Of a stretch of 9,618 nt of DNA, positions 6,972 through 9,618 are shown in pieces. Both the position numbers and the translations under genes were made by a program. The DNA lies in contig CBFGZU010000075.1 in NCBI GenBank assembly GCA_965653335.1, positions 1 through 9,618 on the forward strand. Reading direction: 5' to 3'. The first letter of the stretch is position 1. Each line of letters opens with the position of its first letter. The stretch is from Pseudolysinimonas_A sp965653335. GTDB taxonomy: Bacteria > Actinomycetota > Actinomycetes > Actinomycetales > Microbacteriaceae. The notes under the pieces are model-generated. The model made no database searches. It worked only from the letters and a program-made list of their open reading frames with translations, and was not told the DNA's origin.

Positions 6972-7095
6972 CGCGACGCCAGCGCCGACGGTCGTCCCGG
7001 CCGTCGGATCGACTCAGGCTGAGAGCGGCCGTCGGTTCGCCCGCCGGAGATCGGCCACCGGAGCGACCCGGCCCGAAGAGTAATGTGGGCAGGCT

Positions 7096-8304
7096 GTGAA
7101 GACGTACGCCGAACTGTTGCGCCTCCCGGGGGTCTCCCGGCTCTTGTTCGCGCAACTGGTCGCGCGATTCCCCGGCGGAATGCTCTCCCTCGGCCTCCTC
7201 ATCCACATCGAAGGCATCTTCCACTCCTACGGCGTCGCCGGACTCGTGCTGGCGAGTCTGTGCATCGGGCAAGCCGGGGCGGGTCCGCTCACGAGTCGCT
7301 GGATGGGGGTGTGGGCGATGCGGCCCGTGCTCATCGTCACGAGCGCCGTCTGCGCGACGGCCCTCGGCGTGCTCGCGCTGGCGCCGTTGTCGGTTCCCGG
7401 GTTCATGGCGGTCGCCCTCGTGTGCGGGTTGAGCTACCCGCCCATCCAACCCGCCGTCCGCACCATCTACCCCAAGGTCGTGAACAGCCGCCAGCTCACC
7501 CCCCTGTTCTCCCTCGACGCGAGCGCTCAAGAGCTCATCTGGGTCGCCGGTCCGGTGCTCGTCACCTTCGTCGCGACGCAAGTGTCGTCGACGGCCGGCA
7601 TCCTCCTGTCGCTCGTCTTCACCGTCGGCGGCGGGATCTGGTTCATCTCGAGCCCCGAGGTCGGCCGAGTGCGCATCCCGCGATCGAAACGCCGGTTCGG
7701 CGTCGTGCTCGCCCGCCCGTCGGTGCTCGTCGTGACGGTCGTCGGCATCCTCTTCGTGGGCGGTCTCGCGGCGGTGGAAGCGGGTGTCGTGTCGATGTTT
7801 GGCGACGGGAGTTCCGATTCGGGCTTCGTGCTCGCGATCTTCGCGCTTGCGTCACTCGTCGGAGGACTCACGGCCGGCCATCTTCCCGTAGGCCCGTGGG
7901 CCCTCGCGCGACGCCTGAGCGTCGTGCTCGCCGGCACGGTGCTGGCGATCTTCGCGTTCGAGTTCTGGTCGATCGCCGGTGCCCTTCTCGTCGCCGGCCT
8001 GTGCGTCGCCCCCGCGCTCGCCGTGATGTTCACGGCGGTGTCCGCGACCGTGCGATTCAGCGACACGGCGGAGGCCTACGGCTGGATCGGCACCGGGCAG
8101 CTGTTGGGCGCCGCGCTCGGCTCGGCCATCGCGGGCTTCCTGATCGACGCCCGGGGCTCGACGGGCGGTTTCGCGACGGCCGCCGGGCTTCTGACCCTCG
8201 CGGTGCTCATCGCAATCGCCTTCCGTCGCGCGATTCCCGATCTGCGCGGGCGCGATGCGGGGCCGATTCCCGACACCGAGCCCGTTCCCGTGCAGCCCTC
8301 TTAG
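7096..8304 (+). CDS. MFS-type membrane transporter, substrate unknown
   Basis: The product is a 402-residue, strongly hydrophobic protein with about twelve predicted membrane segments. The central loop, about residues 186-206, is basic (SKRRFG), as between the two halves of major facilitator proteins. GPLTSRWMGVWAMRP at 63-77 sits where the loop 2-3 motif is expected but lacks the usual DR.GRR residues. ELIWVAGPVL at 146-155 resembles the motif C region of efflux-type members. The hydrophilic C-terminus is rich in Asp and Pro. The GTG start at 7096 has only a weak upstream GGCAGG; leaderless translation is possible. Its TAG stop overlaps the stop of the convergent membrane gene. Drug or metabolite export is a guess from fold only; the neighbours give no substrate. 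Confidence 0.8.
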   Translation: MKTYAELLRLPGVSRLLFAQLVARFPGGMLSLGLLIHIEGIFHSYGVAGLVLASLCIGQAGAGPLTSRWMGVWAMRPVLIVTSAVCATALGVLALAPLSVPGFMAVALVCGLSYPPIQPAVRTIYPKVVNSRQLTPLFSLDASAQELIWVAGPVLVTFVATQVSSTAGILLSLVFTVGGGIWFISSPEVGRVRIPRSKRRFGVVLARPSVLVVTVVGILFVGGLAAVEAGVVSMFGDGSSDSGFVLAIFALASLVGGLTAGHLPVGPWALARRLSVVLAGTVLAIFAFEFWSIAGALLVAGLCVAPALAVMFTAVSATVRFSDTAEAYGWIGTGQLLGAALGSAIAGFLIDARGSTGGFATAAGLLTLAVLIAIAFRRAIPDLRGRDAGPIPDTEPVPVQPS

Positions 8305-9359
8305 CTGTCGACTGCGCGGGAGGCGCCGCCCGCGGAGCGCACGTGGCCGACGAGGGCGAGCAGGATGCCGGCCGCCGACCAGCCGATGAGCACAAGCCAC
8401 GGGAACGTCGTGTCGGTCGCCGGAAAGTACGACGCGTCTCGAAGCAGGGTGGCTCCCGCGCCCGGCGGGAACCATTGACCGACGGCACCCCACGGCTCGG
8501 GGAGGAACTCGACGGGCTGGGCGGCCGACGAGATCGGGTTGGCGATGAGCAGGAACAGCACGGGCCCGATCGCGACGCCCGGGCGCCCGACGAGAGCCGC
8601 GAAGCCCACGATCGTCGCGCCGATCGCGAGCAGGCCCGCGGCGAGCACGGCGGCGTTGAGCAGGTACGAGCCGTGGAGCACGCCGAACCAGCCCTGCATG
8701 ATGCCGGCGATCGCGAGGCCGGCGACGACGACGTAGACGCCGAGCGCCAGGAGTCGACGCACGGTGCCAACGATCGCGAGGGAGATGAGGATGCCGCCGA
8801 GCATTCCGCCGAGGACGACCGGGAATGCCGCCGACACGAGTCCGATGCCGCGGGGGTCGGATTTGGCGAGCGGCACGACGTCGGTGACCGCGACGGTGAC
8901 GGGGGGCGGCGTCATGCCTTCGGGAAGCTGTGCGGCGACGGCGTCCCGCAGTCGGGCCTCGAGCACCGACGCGAAGGCCGTGAGCTGCTGGGCGACGATC
9001 GGCGAGCCGGCCGAGGCGGTGAGCACTTCGGCCTCCGGACCGAGCACGATGGCGCCGTAGACGTCGCGATGCTCGATCGCGGCGACGGCGGCATCCCGGT
9101 CGTCGGCGGTCGAGACCGCGAAGAGTCCCGGAGCGCGCTCGTCGAGTGCCGCCTCGAGAGCCTCGATCTGCTCGCCCGGCCCGACGATCGCAAGCGGCAC
9201 GTCTTTCGGCTCGGAGGTGACGTTGGGCCACGAGAAGGCGAGCACGATCACCGCGACGACGACGGCGAGCGCGACGCCGATGGCGGCGACGCGCCCCCAC
9301 GGGGTGCGCGCGTCCGGGTCTGCGTCGGTGTGCGAGGCGGCGGTGGATGCGGTCGACAT
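8301..9359 (-). CDS. ABC-2/YhgE-like membrane protein, probably TetR-regulated
   Basis: This is a 352-residue membrane protein. A cytoplasmic N-terminus is followed by a membrane segment at about 24-43, an extracytoplasmic domain of about 125 residues, and then about five segments near 172-198, 204-222, 232-256, 262-279 and 318-338. One segment plus a large outer domain plus a C-terminal membrane block is the plan of ABC-2 type permeases and YhgE/Pip proteins. The motif NPISSAAQPVEFLP at 274-287, followed by WFPPGAGATLLRDASYF (296-312), is typical of that block. No ATPase gene lies next to it in the window, so it may act without one, as YhgE proteins do, or with one encoded elsewhere. The ATG at 9359 has TTGGAGG ten bases upstream. 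A strong promoter and a palindromic operator precede it, and a divergent TetR gene follows. An export role is inference. Confidence 0.75.
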   Translation of the reverse strand: MSTASTAASHTDADPDARTPWGRVAAIGVALAVVVAVIVLAFSWPNVTSEPKDVPLAIVGPGEQIEALEAALDERAPGLFAVSTADDRDAAVAAIEHRDVYGAIVLGPEAEVLTASAGSPIVAQQLTAFASVLEARLRDAVAAQLPEGMTPPPVTVAVTDVVPLAKSDPRGIGLVSAAFPVVLGGMLGGILISLAIVGTVRRLLALGVYVVVAGLAIAGIMQGWFGVLHGSYLLNAAVLAAGLLAIGATIVGFAALVGRPGVAIGPVLFLLIANPISSAAQPVEFLPEPWGAVGQWFPPGAGATLLRDASYFPATDTTFPWLVLIGWSAAGILLALVGHVRSAGGASRAVDS

Positions 9360-9376
9360 GGCGTTCGAACCTCCAA

Positions 9377-9390
9377 AACGAATGTTCGTT
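9377..9390. promoter_or_regulatory. Palindromic operator, probably for the TetR-family repressor
   Basis: AACGAATGTTCGTT is a perfect 14-bp palindrome in the 62-base gap between the membrane gene and the tetR-type gene. It falls at the expected transcription start of the membrane gene, just downstream of its -10, and close to a possible -10 for the repressor gene (TATACT, 9394-9399, plus strand). TetR proteins usually bind such sites and repress both divergent genes. The assignment to this repressor rests on position. Confidence 0.75.
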
Positions 9391-9391
9391 C

Positions 9392-9420
9392 TTTATACTC
9401 CTCGTGGAGAATGGAGTCAA
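9392..9420 (-). promoter_or_regulatory. Sigma70-type promoter of the membrane-protein gene
   Basis: On the minus strand TTGACT (9420-9415) and TATAAA (9397-9392) are separated by 17 bases, a near-consensus housekeeping promoter. The predicted start, near 9385, lies inside the palindromic operator, and the ribosome-binding site GGAGG follows. Confidence 0.8.
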
Positions 9421-9421
9421 G

Positions 9422-9618
9422 ATGCCCAAGGTCAGCGACGCCCACCGCGAAGCCCGCCGCGAACAGATCGCCGTCGCCGCGCTCACGTGCTTCGCCGAAA
9501 AGGGCTTCCAGCGCACCTCGATGGCCGACATCATCGAGGCATCCGGGCTCTCCGCCGGCGCGATCTACCTGCACTTCGAGAGCAAGCAGCAGATCGTGCT
9601 CGCGGCCGGCCGGCGGGT
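9422..9618 (+). CDS. TetR/AcrR-family transcriptional repressor, 3' end missing
   Basis: The first 65 codons of a TetR-type regulator are visible before the window ends. Helix 1 covers about residues 8-28 (AHREARREQIAVAALTCFAE), followed by KGFQRTSMADI and the helix-turn-helix IIEASGLSAGAIYLHFESKQ (37-56), which closely fits the family's DNA-binding signature. The ligand-binding domain is outside the window. The ATG at 9422 has GGAG five bases upstream; an in-frame GTG at 9404 would add six residues but is less well placed. The gene is divergent from the membrane gene and shares the operator region, so it probably represses that gene and itself. The inducer is unknown. Confidence 0.92.
   Translation, partial: MPKVSDAHREARREQIAVAALTCFAEKGFQRTSMADIIEASGLSAGAIYLHFESKQQIVLAAGRR

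Larger units (their letters stand above)
6689..7095. other. 407-base divergent intergenic region
   Basis: The region separates the nrdA and MFS starts. From the nrdA side it holds the nrdA ribosome-binding site, a small leader hairpin, two NrdR-like boxes, the DnaA-box dyad, the 14-bp palindrome and the 10-bp hairpin. From about 6975 to 7080 only GC-rich short repeats are seen (CCGACGG at 6985-6991; CCGTCGG at 7001-7007 and 7029-7035). TAATGT at 7081-7086 could be a -10 that places the transcript start at or just before the MFS GTG, a leaderless arrangement, but no -35 supports it. No convincing gene lies here. Confidence 0.6.

Noticed and set aside
7852..9534. A 560-codon open frame on the minus strand
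   Set aside because: It runs across the MFS gene, the membrane gene and the start of the tetR gene in the wrong frames and is dominated by Arg and Ala; no domain is visible.

Overview
The window is high-GC, with codons ending mostly in G or C, GTG starts beside ATG and tightly packed genes. Together with a chlamydial-type (class Ic) ribonucleotide reductase and an HrpA-type helicase this points to an actinobacterium, probably Microbacteriaceae; that placement is inference. No RNA gene, CRISPR array, insertion sequence or prophage gene was seen.

Layout. (1) 1-3036, plus strand: the C-terminal three quarters of an HrpA-type DEAH-box RNA helicase, cut by the left edge. (2) 3052-6688, minus strand: the aerobic ribonucleotide reductase operon, read as nrdA (4247-6688), a 35-codon open frame overlapping the nrdA stop (4143-4250), an inverted-repeat region (4069-4126), and nrdB (3052-4050). 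(3) 6689-7095: a divergent regulatory region with two NrdR-box-like sites, a DnaA-box dyad and several hairpins. (4) 7096-8304, plus strand: an MFS-like permease. (5) 8301-9359, minus strand: an ABC-2/YhgE-like membrane protein whose stop codon overlaps the MFS stop. (6) 9422-9618, plus strand: the start of a TetR-family repressor, divergent from the membrane gene, with a clear promoter and a perfect palindromic operator between them.

The most notable region is the reductase operon. NrdA as read ends without the C-terminal cysteine pair that re-reduces the active site. That pair (CESCQ at the very end) sits in the short overlapping open frame, in the -1 frame relative to nrdA, with its own strong GGAGG ribosome-binding site and a GTGA start/stop overlap. 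The redox tail is therefore made as a separate peptide, joined by a -1 frameshift, or separated by a recent mutation or sequence error; the sequence favours the first. NrdB has Phe (F108) where the radical Tyr would be, and Glu (E70) where class Ia has Asp, with ligand spacings that match the Chlamydia Mn/Fe enzyme. Between the tail frame and nrdB are mutually exclusive hairpins that could control nrdB translation.

The reductase makes dNTPs; the NrdR and DnaA sites upstream suggest control by nucleotide level and by replication initiation. The right-hand part looks like a separate, locally repressed membrane-protein module.
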